DNA of 64,000 bases from the NCBI RefSeq assembly GCF_016806125.1, contig NZ_CP047166.1:992001-1056000 (forward strand). Reading direction: 5' to 3'. Positions 53,204-62,239 of the stretch are shown here, piece after piece; the first letter of the stretch is position 1; each line of letters begins with the position of its first letter. The notes under the pieces are model-generated. The model ran no database searches. It saw only the letters and a list, made by a program, of their open reading frames with translations, and was not told the DNA's origin. The position numbers and the translations under genes are program-made. The DNA comes from Ponticoccus alexandrii. GTDB lineage: Bacteria > Pseudomonadota > Alphaproteobacteria > Rhodobacterales > Rhodobacteraceae.

Positions 53204-54109
53204 ATGCATATAGAGTTCCGTCACCTGCGGACCATCAAGGCCATCCACGAGGCCGGAGGATTGGCCCGGGCGGCCGATCAGCTGAATATCACGCAGTCGG
53301 CCTTATCCCACCAGATCAAGGGGTTGGAGGATCAGGCGGGGGTAGAACTCTTTGTCCGCCGCTCCAAGCCGATGAAGCTTTCGGCCGCCGGTCTGCGGCT
53401 GCTGCGGCTGGCGGAGCAGGTGCTGCCGCAGGTCGAGGCGCTTCAGGACGAATTCGCGGGTCTGCGGGCGGGCAACGCCGGGCGGCTGCACATCGCCATC
53501 GAGTGCCACGCCTGTTTCGAATGGCTGTTCCCGGTGCTCGAATCGTTCCGCAAGGCCTTTGGCGACGTTGACGTGGACATCCGCCCCGGTCTGGCCTTCG
53601 ACGCGCTGCCCGCGCTGATGAAGGAAGAGGTCGACGTGGTGATCTCCTCCGATCCCGAAGACCTCGCCGGCGTCACCTTCGTGCCGCTGTTCGATTACAA
53701 CCCGGTCTTCGTGGCCTCGTCCCAGCATCCTCTGGCGGCCAAACCCTTCATTGAGGCGCAGGATTTCCGGGGTGAGACCCTGATCACCTACCCGGTCGAA
53801 CGGTCTCGTCTCGACATCTTCAGCCAGCTTCTGACCCCCGCGAAGGTCGAACCGGCGGCGATCCGGCAGGTGGAACTGACGGCGGTGATCCTGCTGCTGG
53901 TGGCCTCGAACCGCGGCATCGCCGTACTGCCCGACTGGGTGGTGCGCGAGGTCAAGTACAACTCGGACTACATCACGCGCCCGCTGACGGAACAGGGCAT
54001 CACCCGCAGGCTATACGCGGCGGTGCGGACCGAGGACATGGAAAAGCCCTATATGCAGAAGCTCATCGCGCTGGCCGGGCAGGAGGCGCGCAAGCTGCAG
54101 GGCGCCTGA
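53204..54109 (+). CDS. LysR-family transcriptional regulator (MetR-like)
   Basis: A 301-residue LTTR. The winged helix-turn-helix (AGGLARAADQLNITQSALSHQ) occupies about 15-45, and the effector domain begins near 90 (GRLHIAIECHACFEWL). Sequence style and divergence from metF point to MetR, which senses homocysteine and controls methionine genes. The ATG at 53204 is 79 bases from the metF start. Its role in regulating metF is inferred from position. Confidence 0.9.
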   Translation: MHIEFRHLRTIKAIHEAGGLARAADQLNITQSALSHQIKGLEDQAGVELFVRRSKPMKLSAAGLRLLRLAEQVLPQVEALQDEFAGLRAGNAGRLHIAIECHACFEWLFPVLESFRKAFGDVDVDIRPGLAFDALPALMKEEVDVVISSDPEDLAGVTFVPLFDYNPVFVASSQHPLAAKPFIEAQDFRGETLITYPVERSRLDIFSQLLTPAKVEPAAIRQVELTAVILLLVASNRGIAVLPDWVVREVKYNSDYITRPLTEQGITRRLYAAVRTEDMEKPYMQKLIALAGQEARKLQGA

Positions 54110-54116
54110 TCCACGC

Positions 54117-54419
54117 TCAGCGACAGCTGTCAGCGGCCTGAGACAGCGCAAGATCCCAGCGGTCCGTATAGGACCAGCCTCTGACGCGGGCGCTATCCTG
54201 CGCCATGACCTGCATGGCCTTTTGCGCAAAACAGCCGCAATCCACCCCCGGCAGGTTGGCGCGGCAATATGAGAGTTCGTCCAGACGGGCCCGGCCCTGC
54301 GCATCCTTCCGGCCCATCGGCGCCTCGTAGGCGGTGAGCGGCGGCAAAAACTGCACCGCACCGACGGCGGCGCCGGATGCGGCGAGAATGGCAAGGGCAG
54401 TGGCGGCTTCGCTGGGCAT
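54117..54419 (-). CDS. Hypothetical exported or membrane-anchored protein
   Basis: A 100-residue protein. An N-terminal hydrophobic segment (ATALAILAASGAAVGAVQFL) acts as signal or anchor, followed by a soluble part with four Cys (SYCRANLPG, VDCGCFAQKA, DSCR), matched for disulphides or a metal. The ATG at 54419 has GAAGG upstream; ATG at 54449 is the alternative. It is convergent with the MetR-like gene, seven bases away. Family unknown. Confidence 0.65.
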   Translation of the reverse strand: MPSEAATALAILAASGAAVGAVQFLPPLTAYEAPMGRKDAQGRARLDELSYCRANLPGVDCGCFAQKAMQVMAQDSARVRGWSYTDRWDLALSQAADSCR

Positions 54420-54628
54420 GACGGTGGCCTTCTGAACAGACGCCACCATACTCCGAAAGGCCTCAGTTCCGGAGCGCGAAATGAAAAACGGGTTAACCGC
54501 ACGTCTGACCCGGCGATGTCCGGGTTCTGTCCGCACGGTTTCAGGCGTTCCGGTCCGGGCCCTTGGGGACGGTCTCCGACACTGCCCCCGCAGGCAGCGC
54601 GGGGCCGGTCGCGAAACAGGGCGTCGGT

Positions 54629-54835
54629 TCAGAGGGTCTTCAGGTCAGAGGCCATCTGGCGGCCATCGCGGCCTTCGCGCAGCTCGTAGCTGACCTTCTG
54701 ATTGTCGGCGAGGCCGGTGAGGCCGGACCGCTCGACTGCCGAGATATGGACGAAGACGTCCTTGCCGCCTTCATCTGGCGCAATGAAGCCGTATCCCTTG
54801 GTGGTATTGAACCATTTCACGGTGCCGTTCGGCAT
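54629..54835 (-). CDS. Cold-shock protein (CspA family)
   Basis: A 68-residue CSD protein. GTVKWFNTTKGYGFI carries the RNP1 motif, DVFVHISAVE RNP2, and the length is standard for CspA. It binds single-stranded RNA/DNA as an RNA chaperone. The ATG at 54835 follows a strong AAGGAGCAC. It stands alone with a 239-base upstream region that may hold an untranslated leader. Confidence 0.93.
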   Translation of the reverse strand: MPNGTVKWFNTTKGYGFIAPDEGGKDVFVHISAVERSGLTGLADNQKVSYELREGRDGRQMASDLKTL

Positions 54836-55074
54836 TGTTCCCGTGCTCCTTTCCCAGTACTGCATTCGGCCCCTCAGCGCCGGGGCCACCCTGGCACATC
54901 CGAGGGCCGGTGCCTTGGTGGCGTCCCGCAGGGGGCGACACCTTGTGCCGATCTTCGAAGGTCCCGGAAAAAATAGATGAAGCCCTTGTTGGAAAAAGCA
55001 AGACCCGTGCTTTCGTATTTCATCCCAGCGGCGCATATTTGAGAACGGATGAAGAAGAAGAGGGCGAATTTCCC

Positions 55075-55389
55075 ATGCAGCTATACGGATTGCGGACCTG
55101 CGACACCTGCCGGAAAGCCTTGAAGGCCCTGCCGGGGGCAACGCTGGTCGACCTGCGCGAAGAGGGCCTGCCCGACGCGCTACGCGACCGCGCTCTGGCC
55201 ACATTCGGCGCGCGGCTCGTGAATACCCGCTCCACCACCTGGCGCGGCCTGTCCGAGGCAGAGCGCGCGGCCCCGCCAGAAACCCTGCTTGCCAGCCATC
55301 CGGTGCTGATGAAGCGGCCCTTGATCGTCGACGGCGACATGATGTGGCTGGGCTGGGACAAGGCGGTGCAGGCGGAGCTTGCAAGCTGA
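55075..55389 (+). CDS. ArsC/Spx-family protein
   Basis: A 104-residue thioredoxin-fold protein. LRTCDTCRKAL at the start holds a CxxC; VNTRSTTWRGLS and HPVLMKRPLIV are the usual ArsC/Spx/YffB elements, the last holding the conserved Arg-Pro. It is either a reductase of the arsenate-reductase fold or a YffB-like thiol protein; no ars genes are nearby. The ATG at 55075 has AGAGGG eleven bases upstream. Confidence 0.87.
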   Translation: MQLYGLRTCDTCRKALKALPGATLVDLREEGLPDALRDRALATFGARLVNTRSTTWRGLSEAERAAPPETLLASHPVLMKRPLIVDGDMMWLGWDKAVQAELAS

Positions 55390-55461
55390 AACAGGCAGCG
55401 CGCGGGCTTGGCGGCCCGGGCGCTTCTTGCATCCGGCGCTGCCGCCGGGCGGATCGGTCCC

Positions 55462-56049
55462 CTAGGCGGTCTGTTGCGCGGCGCGCCGATCCAGTCCAAG
55501 CACGCGATCCAGCGACAGCGCCCCCGCGCCCTTGAAGACCAGCGTGGCCAGCAGCAGCCCCCAGAACAGGCGCTGGTCGAGGATGACGCCGTCCGGCGCC
55601 CGGTCGAACCAGGCCCCCAGCGTCGCGGCATGGGCCAGCCCGCCGTGACCGTAAAGGTCGGTCAGGCTCTGCACCGCGACGAACCCGATCATGCCAAGGG
55701 CGGCCAGCCGCGTCATCAGACCGGCGAGGATCAGCAGCGGCAGCAGGAATTCCGCCCAGGTGCCCAGAACAACCACCGCCCAGTGCCAGAGACCAAGGGC
55801 GTCGCTGTTGTAGCCCACCGCCTCGAACTGGCGCGGGAAGATCTGCGCATAGGCGCCGCTGGAGGGGCGCAGAAAGCCGAAGATCCCCTCGCCCAGCTTG
55901 GTGGCGGCGGAGGCCCAGAAGTACCCCGCGAGGCTTGCGGCGAAGATCAGGCGCGCCAGAAGCGGCAGCGCTTCGTCCCCGGCGCGGGACAGGGCGGCAG
56001 AAAGCCGCGCCAGCGCGGCCTTGAGGCGGTCAGTCATCGGGGCAGGCAT
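55462..56049 (-). CDS. bufD: DoxX family membrane protein (bufferin operon, BufD-like)
   Basis: A 195-residue protein with four membrane spans (about 28-48, 84-105, 110-130, 160-178). LLARLIFAASLAGYFWASAATKL is the DoxX opening. It is the last gene of the bufferin operon and overlaps bufC by 20 bases. DoxX proteins in hvf/buf operons are thought to handle electrons or the export step in the membrane; the exact role is not settled. Confidence 0.87.
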   Translation of the reverse strand: MPAPMTDRLKAALARLSAALSRAGDEALPLLARLIFAASLAGYFWASAATKLGEGIFGFLRPSSGAYAQIFPRQFEAVGYNSDALGLWHWAVVVLGTWAEFLLPLLILAGLMTRLAALGMIGFVAVQSLTDLYGHGGLAHAATLGAWFDRAPDGVILDQRLFWGLLLATLVFKGAGALSLDRVLGLDRRAAQQTA

Positions 56050-56803
56050 GGGGGCGATCCTCCGGGGCGATGGAAAGGGCAGAGAGCGCGCCGCCTGTCA
56101 GAAGCAGCGACAGGACGGGTCCGGGATCGCTGTCCCCGGCATGGCCGAAGGCGGCGCCCAGCGGTTCGCCCCGAACCAGCGCGGCGGCGACATCGGCGCC
56201 GCCCGGCGGCAGGGTATGGGGAACCGGGTCGAAGCCGGGACGGCAGACAAGGACATCCTCGGCGACAGGCTTCGGCGCAGGCGTTCCGGGGGTCATCGTG
56301 TAGCGGTATAGCGACAGCACCGGCCAGCGCGACCGCAGCAGGCGCGTGGCCGGCGCGACGGTGACGCGGACCTGCGCCAGCGCCGCCTCGTCCAGCCCGG
56401 CAAGGGCGGCGGCATCCAGCTGGGGCGCGTCGGCGGCATGGTAGCTTTGCCGCAGGGCAAGCTCCAGCCGCGCCACGTCGCCCAGATAGCCAAGATGCCC
56501 CAGCCGGGGCTCTGCCTCCAGGAAGGCCGGGAAACCGCTGCCATAGACCATCATGCGCGGCGAGCGGGGCGGCGACCGGCGCAGGAAGGCCCCGGCGACC
56601 ATGGCGAAATTCTCGGGTCCAAGCAGCCTGGCCACCGCCGGAAAACCCACCTCCAGCGCCTCGCGCAGGGACACCGCGACATTGTTGCGATAGATGGCAT
56701 AGCGCCGTGCTGCCACGCGGCCCGCAGCGTCGTGCACCCCCCCGGGCACCGGCTGCGCCGCATCCAGAAGCCCGCGATAGAACCTGTCCTGCGAGACGAT
56801 CAT
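56030..56803 (-). CDS. bufC: DUF2063 domain protein, MNIO partner (BufC-like)
   Basis: A 257-residue protein. [41 protein letters not shown] and a central [18 protein letters not shown] form the DUF2063/HvfC pattern. In bufferin systems this protein pairs with the MNIO enzyme and recognises the precursor. Its ATG overlaps the bufB stop (ATGA) and its end overlaps bufD by 20 bases, so all three are coupled. Confidence 0.88.
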   Translation of the reverse strand: MIVSQDRFYRGLLDAAQPVPGGVHDAAGRVAARRYAIYRNNVAVSLREALEVGFPAVARLLGPENFAMVAGAFLRRSPPRSPRMMVYGSGFPAFLEAEPRLGHLGYLGDVARLELALRQSYHAADAPQLDAAALAGLDEAALAQVRVTVAPATRLLRSRWPVLSLYRYTMTPGTPAPKPVAEDVLVCRPGFDPVPHTLPPGGADVAAALVRGEPLGAAFGHAGDSDPGPVLSLLLTGGALSALSIAPEDRPHACPDD

Positions 56804-57732
56804 GCGCGCAGCCCGCCCATCTTCTTTGGTCTCGAAAATACCTCGGGGGTGAGGCCGCAGGCCGAGGGGGCAGCGCCCCCTGCCTTGGCCGCCGCCCGGG
56901 CCAGGGCCCGGCCCGCCCGTGTCGCCTCTGCTTCCAGTACCGGCCAGTCGGGCACGTCGGTGTCCCATTCGATCAGCACCGGGCGCGGTCCCGCACGGTC
57001 GAGCACCCGGTCCAGCAGCCCCCAGACCGGATCGGCCACGGCGCGTCCATGGCTGTCGATCAGCAGCGGCGCGCCATGCTCGTCGCTGTCCTCGTCATGG
57101 CCGCCGAGGTGGATTTCGCCCACGGACGCCAGCGCGAAGGCGTCCAGATAGGCCTCTGCCGGCAGCCCCAGGTTCACCGCCGAGACAAAGACGTTGTTCA
57201 GGTCCAGCAGCAGCCCGCAGCCGGTGCGCCGGGCGATCTCGGCAAGGAAGGCGGGTTCCTCCCATGTGCTTTCGGCAAAGGCGAGGTATGAGGACGGATT
57301 TTCCAGCAGCATCTGCCGCCCGAGTGTCTCTTGCACGCGGTCGATGTGGTCGCAGACGCGCGACAGGGTGGCGTCGGTATAGGGCAGGGGCAGCAGATCG
57401 TTCAGAAAGGCCCCGTCATGGGTCGACCATGCCAGATGTTCGGAAAAGCTGGCGGGGGCCAGCCAGTCCACCAGATGCGCCAGCCGTGCGAGGTGCTCAC
57501 GGTCGAGCGGCGCCTCGCCCCCGATTGACAGGCCCACCCCGTGGACCGAAACGGGGAAGCGCTCGGCCAGCATGCGCAGTTGTGCCAAAGGACGGCCGCC
57601 GTCGCCCATGTAGTTCTCGGCATGGATTTCCAGCCAGCCGACCGCGCCGGGCGCGTCGAGCAGGGCGGCGAAATGCTGCGGCTTGTAGCCGACTCCGGGC
57701 AGGGGTGGCAGGTCGCGGAGGGTGTTGAACAT
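56800..57732 (-). CDS. bufB: MNIO family peptide-modifying enzyme (DUF692/UPF0276, BufB-like)
   Basis: A 310-residue TIM barrel. [45 protein letters not shown] and [16 protein letters not shown] supply the His/Asp/Glu ligands of the di- or tri-iron centre. MNIO enzymes oxidise cysteine residues of a precursor peptide, here presumably the DUF2282 peptide upstream, to thiooxazole or related groups. The last ~22 residues (from [20 protein letters not shown]) are encoded by a copy of the dispersed repeat (56815-56881) and are not typical of the family. Confidence 0.9.
   Translation of the reverse strand: MFNTLRDLPPLPGVGYKPQHFAALLDAPGAVGWLEIHAENYMGDGGRPLAQLRMLAERFPVSVHGVGLSIGGEAPLDREHLARLAHLVDWLAPASFSEHLAWSTHDGAFLNDLLPLPYTDATLSRVCDHIDRVQETLGRQMLLENPSSYLAFAESTWEEPAFLAEIARRTGCGLLLDLNNVFVSAVNLGLPAEAYLDAFALASVGEIHLGGHDEDSDEHGAPLLIDSHGRAVADPVWGLLDRVLDRAGPRPVLIEWDTDVPDWPVLEAEATRAGRALARAAAKAGGAAPSACGLTPEVFSRPKKMGGLRA
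56815..56881. repeat. Dispersed repeat, copy 5, inside the 3' end of bufB
   Basis: CTTCTTTGGTCTCGAAAATACCTCGGGGG and the GGGGGCAGCGCCCCC tail match the intergenic copies. Here the copy has become the C-terminal coding part of bufB rather than lying after its stop codon. Confidence 0.75.
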
Positions 57733-57819
57733 GGGGGGGTCCTTTGTCCGGTAAAGCGCGGCGTGGCAGCTGGAGCGATGCAGGCCGAAACACGGGCGGG
57801 GCGGCACCGCACCGGGACG

Positions 57820-57850
57820 GGGGCGAAAGAGCGTAAAGCTCCTCCGCCCC
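57820..57850 (-). promoter_or_regulatory. Hairpin between bufA and bufB
   Basis: GGGGCG (57820-57825) pairs with CGCCCC (57845-57850), with an inner AGAGC/GCTCC pair, in the 125-base gap eight bases after the bufA stop. There is no T-run, so it may stabilise the bufA part of the transcript or partly block read-through, giving more precursor than enzyme. Confidence 0.45.
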
Positions 57851-57857
57851 TGCCGGG

Positions 57858-58157
57858 TCATGCGTTGGGCAGGTCGCGGTCCAGCGCCTCGAGCGCGCCC
57901 ATCCGGGCCGAGCCGTCCGCCATGTCCGGCAGCTCGATCTCGGCGCAGGTGCCGGCCTCCACCAGCGTCCAGGCGTTGCCCTGGTAATCGACGGTCGAGG
58001 TGCCCGCGCAGGTGGTGCCGGGACCGGCGGCGCAGTCGTTTTCCCCGGCAAGGCTGACGCCGAAGCATTTCTCCTGATCCATCGCCTGGACGCCGGTAGC
58101 AGACAGAGCGGCGGCGACGGCCCCGACGAGGGCGGCGGTCTTGATCGTTGCGGACAT
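57858..58157 (-). CDS. bufA: DUF2282 precursor peptide (bufferin BufA-like)
   Basis: A 99-residue protein with signal peptide ([20 protein letters not shown], cleavage near residue 25). The mature part has four Cys at 31, 42, 50 and 71 in [20 protein letters not shown] and EAGTCAEI, the DUF2282 pattern. In bufferins, some of these cysteines are modified by an MNIO enzyme and the product binds copper in the periplasm. The ATG at 58157 has AAAGGAAATT upstream. It heads the bufABCD operon. Confidence 0.92.
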   Translation of the reverse strand: MSATIKTAALVGAVAAALSATGVQAMDQEKCFGVSLAGENDCAAGPGTTCAGTSTVDYQGNAWTLVEAGTCAEIELPDMADGSARMGALEALDRDLPNA

Positions 58158-58254
58158 GGAATTTCCTTTCAGTTGAGCGGTTGGAACCTCTTGTCCCCAG
58201 GGCCTCTGCCCGGGGATGGCCCAAGGCTGCCCTGACGCTGGGTCATTAACCATT

Positions 58255-58266
58255 CACGGCGCCGTG
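58255..58266. promoter_or_regulatory. Perfect 12-base palindrome upstream of bufA
   Basis: CACGGCGCCGTG is fully self-complementary and lies 98 bases before the bufA start. It does not match a copper-regulator box I know; it is a candidate operator only. Confidence 0.3.
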
Positions 58267-58586
58267 GATCACAGGGGTGTCAGGGCGCAGGTTCTTTGCG
58301 TGAGGTTTTGCAGGTGCAGAAACCCAGTTTTTTCAATGTACAACGGCAGACGCCCGAAACATTCGGAGGTTTTCACCGACCTTCCAGCGCCGGAATGTTG
58401 CAGTCCCGGGGGCGGTTCGCGGAGGCAACACGCCTCGCCTCACGCCGCGCGTCAGAAATGTTACGGGGGCCAATGGGTGCGATCCGGGCGCAGGCGGGCT
58501 GGGCGTGGCCAGTGTCAGCACCGAAGGCCTGATAGCTGTCAAGGAAGCAAGGAAGCGGGGTCCAGCTTCCCCGGGTGAGAACACGC

Positions 58587-58621
58587 AAAAAAAGCCCGCC
58601 CCGCAGTGATGCGGGGCGGGC
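58587..58621 (-). terminator. thrS terminator
   Basis: GCCCGCCCCGC (58594-58604) pairs perfectly with GCGGGGCGGGC (58611-58621) over 11 base pairs. On the minus strand it is followed by seven T. It lies 68 bases after the thrS stop. Confidence 0.9.
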
Positions 58622-58688
58622 TCTGTTCTGGTAGGCTGCGGTGTCCCGGGCATCCGGGCCCGATCCGGTTTCCCGGGCCAGAGCCGCG

Positions 58689-60674
58689 TCAGTCCTTGCG
58701 CAGGTCCGGCGGCGTCGCCTCGACCGCGGCGTCGCGCAGGAAGTCTTCGAGACCCTGCATGCTGGTCTGCTTCTCGCCCAGGCGGCGGACAGAGACGGTA
58801 CGCTCTTCGACCTCGCGGTGACCCACCGCAAGGATCACCGGCACCTTGCCGACCGAATGCTCGCGGACCTTGTAGTTGATCTTCTCGTTGCGGCTGTCCA
58901 GTTCGGCCCGAACCCCGGCAGCCTGAAGGCTTTGGACGATCTCTTCGGCATAGCTGTCCGCTTCCGAGGTGATCGTGGCGACCACCACCTGACGCGGTGC
59001 CAGCCAGAACGGCAGCTTGCCCGCGTGCTCTTCGATCAGGATGCCGACGAAGCGCTCGAAAGAGCCAAGCGTCGCACGGTGCAGCATGAAGGGCCGCGTC
59101 TTGTCGCCGTTCGGCGCGATGTAGGAGGCGCCCAGCCGCTCGGGCAGGTTGGGATCGACCTGGAAGGTGCCGCACTGCCAGACCCGGCCGATGGCGTCGG
59201 TCAGGTAGAAGTCCAGCTTCGGCCCGTAGAAGGCGCCGTCGCCGGGTTCCAGCGTATAGGTGCGGCCCGTCTTGCGGATCGCTTCCTCGAGCGCGTTCTC
59301 GACGTAGTCCCAGCTTTCCTCGGTTCCGACGCGCTTTTCGGGGCGGGTAGCAAACTTGATCTCGAAGGTCGGGAAACCCAGCTCGCGGTAGATCTCGGCG
59401 AGGAACTCGATGAAACGGGCGCATTCCTCTTCGATCTGCGCCTCGGTGCAGAAGATATGCGCGTCGTCTTGCGTGAAGCCGCGCACCCGCATGATGCCGT
59501 GCAGCGCGCCCGAAGGCTCGTAGCGCGCGCAGGAGCCGAACTCGGCCAGCCGCAGGGGCAGGTCACGGTAGGACTTCAGGCCCTGATTGAAGACCTGAAC
59601 GTGGCAGGGGCAGTTCATCGGCTTCAGCGCGTTGATGCGGGTCTGGGCCTTGTCCTTCACATCCGCGTCGTCGTTCTCGCCGTCGCGGCTTTCATCCACT
59701 TCGACGATGAACATGTGGTGCTGGTACTTGTCCCAGTGGCCCGAGGCCTCCCACAGCTTGCGGTCCACCACCTGCGGCGTGTTGATCTCGCGGTAGCCGC
59801 CGGCGCGCTGCTTGCGGCGCATGTAGTCCTGAAGCTGGGTGTAGATCGTCCAGCCGTTGGGGTGCCAGAAGACCTGACCGGGCGCCTCTTCCTGCATGTG
59901 GAAAAGGTCCATCTCGCGGCCCAGCTTGCGGTGGTCGCGCTTGGCGGCCTCTTCGAGCATGTTCAGGTGCTTCTTCAGGTCTTCCTTGTTCTTGAAGGCC
60001 ACGCCGTAGATGCGCTGCAGCATCTGGCGCTTGCTGTCGCCGCGCCAGTAGGCGCCCGCCACGGACATCAGCTTGAAGGCGTCGCCCGGGACTTGGCCCG
60101 TGTGCTGAAGGTGCGGACCCCGGCACAGGTCCTGCCAGTCGCCGTGCCAGTACATGCGCAGCGGCTCGTCGCCGGGGATGCTTTCGATCAGCTCGACCTT
60201 GTAGGGCTCGCCGCGCTCTTCGTAGTACTTAACCGCCACGTCACGCTCCCAGACCTCGGTCCGGACGGGGTCGCGCTTGTTGATGATCTCTTTCATCTTC
60301 TTCTCGATGGCGCCGAGATCTTCGGGGGTGAAGGGCTCTGTCCGGTCGAAGTCGTAGTACCAGCCATGCTCGATGACGGGGCCGATGGTGACCTTCACGT
60401 CGGGCCAGATCTCCTGCACGGCGCGCGCCATGATATGCGCGAGGTCGTGGCGGATCAGCTCCAGCGCCGCGCCGTCGTCGGCCAGCGTGTTGATCGCGAT
60501 CTCGGCATCGGCCTCCAGCGGCCATTGCAGGTCGTAATGCGCGCCGTCGACGGTGGCGGAGATCGCCTTCTTGCCGAGCGACTTGGAAATGCTCTCGGCG
60601 ACCGCCGCGGGCGTCGTGCCCTTGTCGAAATCGCGCTTGGAGCCATCTGGGAATGTCAGGGAAATCTGGGCCAT
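58689..60674 (-). CDS. thrS: Threonyl-tRNA synthetase
   Basis: A 661-residue class II synthetase. An N-terminal TGS domain (residues 1-60), the editing domain with [11 protein letters not shown] and [10 protein letters not shown], and the catalytic core with [10 protein letters not shown], motif 2 ([11 protein letters not shown]) and motif 3 ([17 protein letters not shown]) are present, then the anticodon-binding domain. It charges tRNA-Thr and edits Ser. The start at 60674 is chosen over a longer frame because the TGS domain begins [12 protein letters not shown]. Confidence 0.98.
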   Translation of the reverse strand: MAQISLTFPDGSKRDFDKGTTPAAVAESISKSLGKKAISATVDGAHYDLQWPLEADAEIAINTLADDGAALELIRHDLAHIMARAVQEIWPDVKVTIGPVIEHGWYYDFDRTEPFTPEDLGAIEKKMKEIINKRDPVRTEVWERDVAVKYYEERGEPYKVELIESIPGDEPLRMYWHGDWQDLCRGPHLQHTGQVPGDAFKLMSVAGAYWRGDSKRQMLQRIYGVAFKNKEDLKKHLNMLEEAAKRDHRKLGREMDLFHMQEEAPGQVFWHPNGWTIYTQLQDYMRRKQRAGGYREINTPQVVDRKLWEASGHWDKYQHHMFIVEVDESRDGENDDADVKDKAQTRINALKPMNCPCHVQVFNQGLKSYRDLPLRLAEFGSCARYEPSGALHGIMRVRGFTQDDAHIFCTEAQIEEECARFIEFLAEIYRELGFPTFEIKFATRPEKRVGTEESWDYVENALEEAIRKTGRTYTLEPGDGAFYGPKLDFYLTDAIGRVWQCGTFQVDPNLPERLGASYIAPNGDKTRPFMLHRATLGSFERFVGILIEEHAGKLPFWLAPRQVVVATITSEADSYAEEIVQSLQAAGVRAELDSRNEKINYKVREHSVGKVPVILAVGHREVEERTVSVRRLGEKQTSMQGLEDFLRDAAVEATPPDLRKD

Positions 60675-60906
60675 CGGCCTCAACTCCTCGTCGGTTTGGC
60701 GCCCACGGAACGCCCGGTTGCGGGTTATGTGTGTGGGCGCGTTTCTGACCCCCGGGGGGCGGGCTGTCAACGGGATAACGGCGCGGCATGACGGCGGGCC
60801 TGCTGGCCATGGGGCCGTCTGAAACTGATCCGCGCCTCTCCCCGGACCGTAAGACCCCGTGACGATGCAGCCAGGCCCTGCGCGGCCAAGCCATGAAGAA
60901 AGACGC

Positions 60907-62154
60907 ATGACCGATACAGTCGACCTGTACGAAGACCTCACCGGGGCCGAAGAGGACGTCCGCGCCGCAGAGGCCCGCAACGGCCTGCGCCACATGGCCT
61001 CGCTTTCGATGACCAAGATCGCCGACGGGCTGATCGACCCCAAGCTGGTGCTGAGCTGGCTGGCGGGCTCGCTGGGGGTGCCCGCCGCCATCACCGGGCT
61101 TTTCGTGCCGATCCGCGAGGCGGGCGCGCTGCTGCCGCAGATCCTGATGGCGGGCCGGGTCGAGGCCATGGCCCACCGCAAGTGGGCCTGGGTCGCGGGA
61201 TCGGTGGGGCAAGGGCTGGCAGCGGCCTGCATCGCGCTGGCCGCTCTGTTCCTGCAGGGCTGGGCGGCGGGCGTTGTCATCGCGGCGGCTCTGGCGGTGC
61301 TGGCGGTCAGCCGGGCGCTCTGTTCGGTCAGCTACAAGGACATCCTCGGCAAGACGGTGGAAAAGCGGAGACGCGGCGCGGTGACGGGCGTCGCGGGATC
61401 GGCGGCCTCGCTGGCCGTGTTGGGCTTCGCGGCGCTGCTGATCTTCGGCATCGGGCAAGAGACGGCGCCGGTGGTCATCGCCATCGCGGTGGCGGCGGGG
61501 CTCTGGCTGGCGGCGGCGGCGCTTTTCTCGACACTGGAAGAGAAGGCGTCCGGGCAGGCGGGCGCGGGCAAGCCCTTCGACCTGACGCCGCTGCGCGAGG
61601 ACGCGCAGTTCCGGCGCTTCATCGCGGCTCGTGGAGCGCTGACGGTGACGGCGCTGGCGCCGCCCTACTTTGTGCTGCTGGGCGGCGGACAGGATGCCTT
61701 GCAGGGGCTGGGCGCGCTGCTGGTGGCGTCCTCCGCTGCCTCCTTCGTCAGCTCCTACGTCTGGGGGCGGCTGGCGGACCGCTCGTCGCGCTGGGTGCTG
61801 GCGCTCTCGGGCTTTGTCGCGGCGGGCTTCATGGCGCTGGCGGTGGCACTGGACCTTGCCGGGCTGTCCGGCGGGCTCTGGGTCGTGCCCATGGTGCTGT
61901 TCGGCCTGATGGTGGCCTATCACGGCGTGCGGCAGGGGCGGTCGACCTATCTTGTAGACATGGCGCCCGAGGGCAGCCGCGCGTCCTACTCTGCGCTGGC
62001 CAACACGCTGATCGGCGCCCTGCTTCTGCTGGTGGGGCTTCTTGGGGGCGCCCTGGCGGCGCTGGGGCCGGTAGTGGCGCTGGCGGGCTTCGCGGCGCTG
62101 TCGGCCCTTGGGGGTGTGCTGGCGCTGGGGCTGGCGGAGGTGGAAGGGCGTTGA
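60907..62154 (+). CDS. MFS transporter
   Basis: A 415-residue membrane protein with about 12 spans. The loop between spans 2 and 3 is [16 protein letters not shown], not the usual GxLxDRxGR; a second charged loop [16 protein letters not shown] fits the family better. It begins with an acidic cytoplasmic tail ([20 protein letters not shown]). Substrate unknown. It diverges from thrS. Confidence 0.85.
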   Translation: MTDTVDLYEDLTGAEEDVRAAEARNGLRHMASLSMTKIADGLIDPKLVLSWLAGSLGVPAAITGLFVPIREAGALLPQILMAGRVEAMAHRKWAWVAGSVGQGLAAACIALAALFLQGWAAGVVIAAALAVLAVSRALCSVSYKDILGKTVEKRRRGAVTGVAGSAASLAVLGFAALLIFGIGQETAPVVIAIAVAAGLWLAAAALFSTLEEKASGQAGAGKPFDLTPLREDAQFRRFIAARGALTVTALAPPYFVLLGGGQDALQGLGALLVASSAASFVSSYVWGRLADRSSRWVLALSGFVAAGFMALAVALDLAGLSGGLWVVPMVLFGLMVAYHGVRQGRSTYLVDMAPEGSRASYSALANTLIGALLLLVGLLGGALAALGPVVALAGFAALSALGGVLALGLAEVEGR

Positions 62155-62239
62155 ACGCCCTTCCCGGCGCGCCGCGGCTTGCGGCGCGTACCGGTCCGGT
62201 GTTTCCTGCGCGCGAGGGATCGGTCGGCGCGGGGGCGGC

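Larger units (their letters stand above)
58158..58688. other. Divergent-free upstream region of the bufferin operon and thrS end
   Basis: 531 bases without a gene. It contains a perfect palindrome CACGGCGCCGTG at 58255-58266, about 100 bases before bufA, which could be an operator, and the thrS terminator at 58587-58621. The long minus-strand frame across it is a shadow of thrS and noise. Confidence 0.55.
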
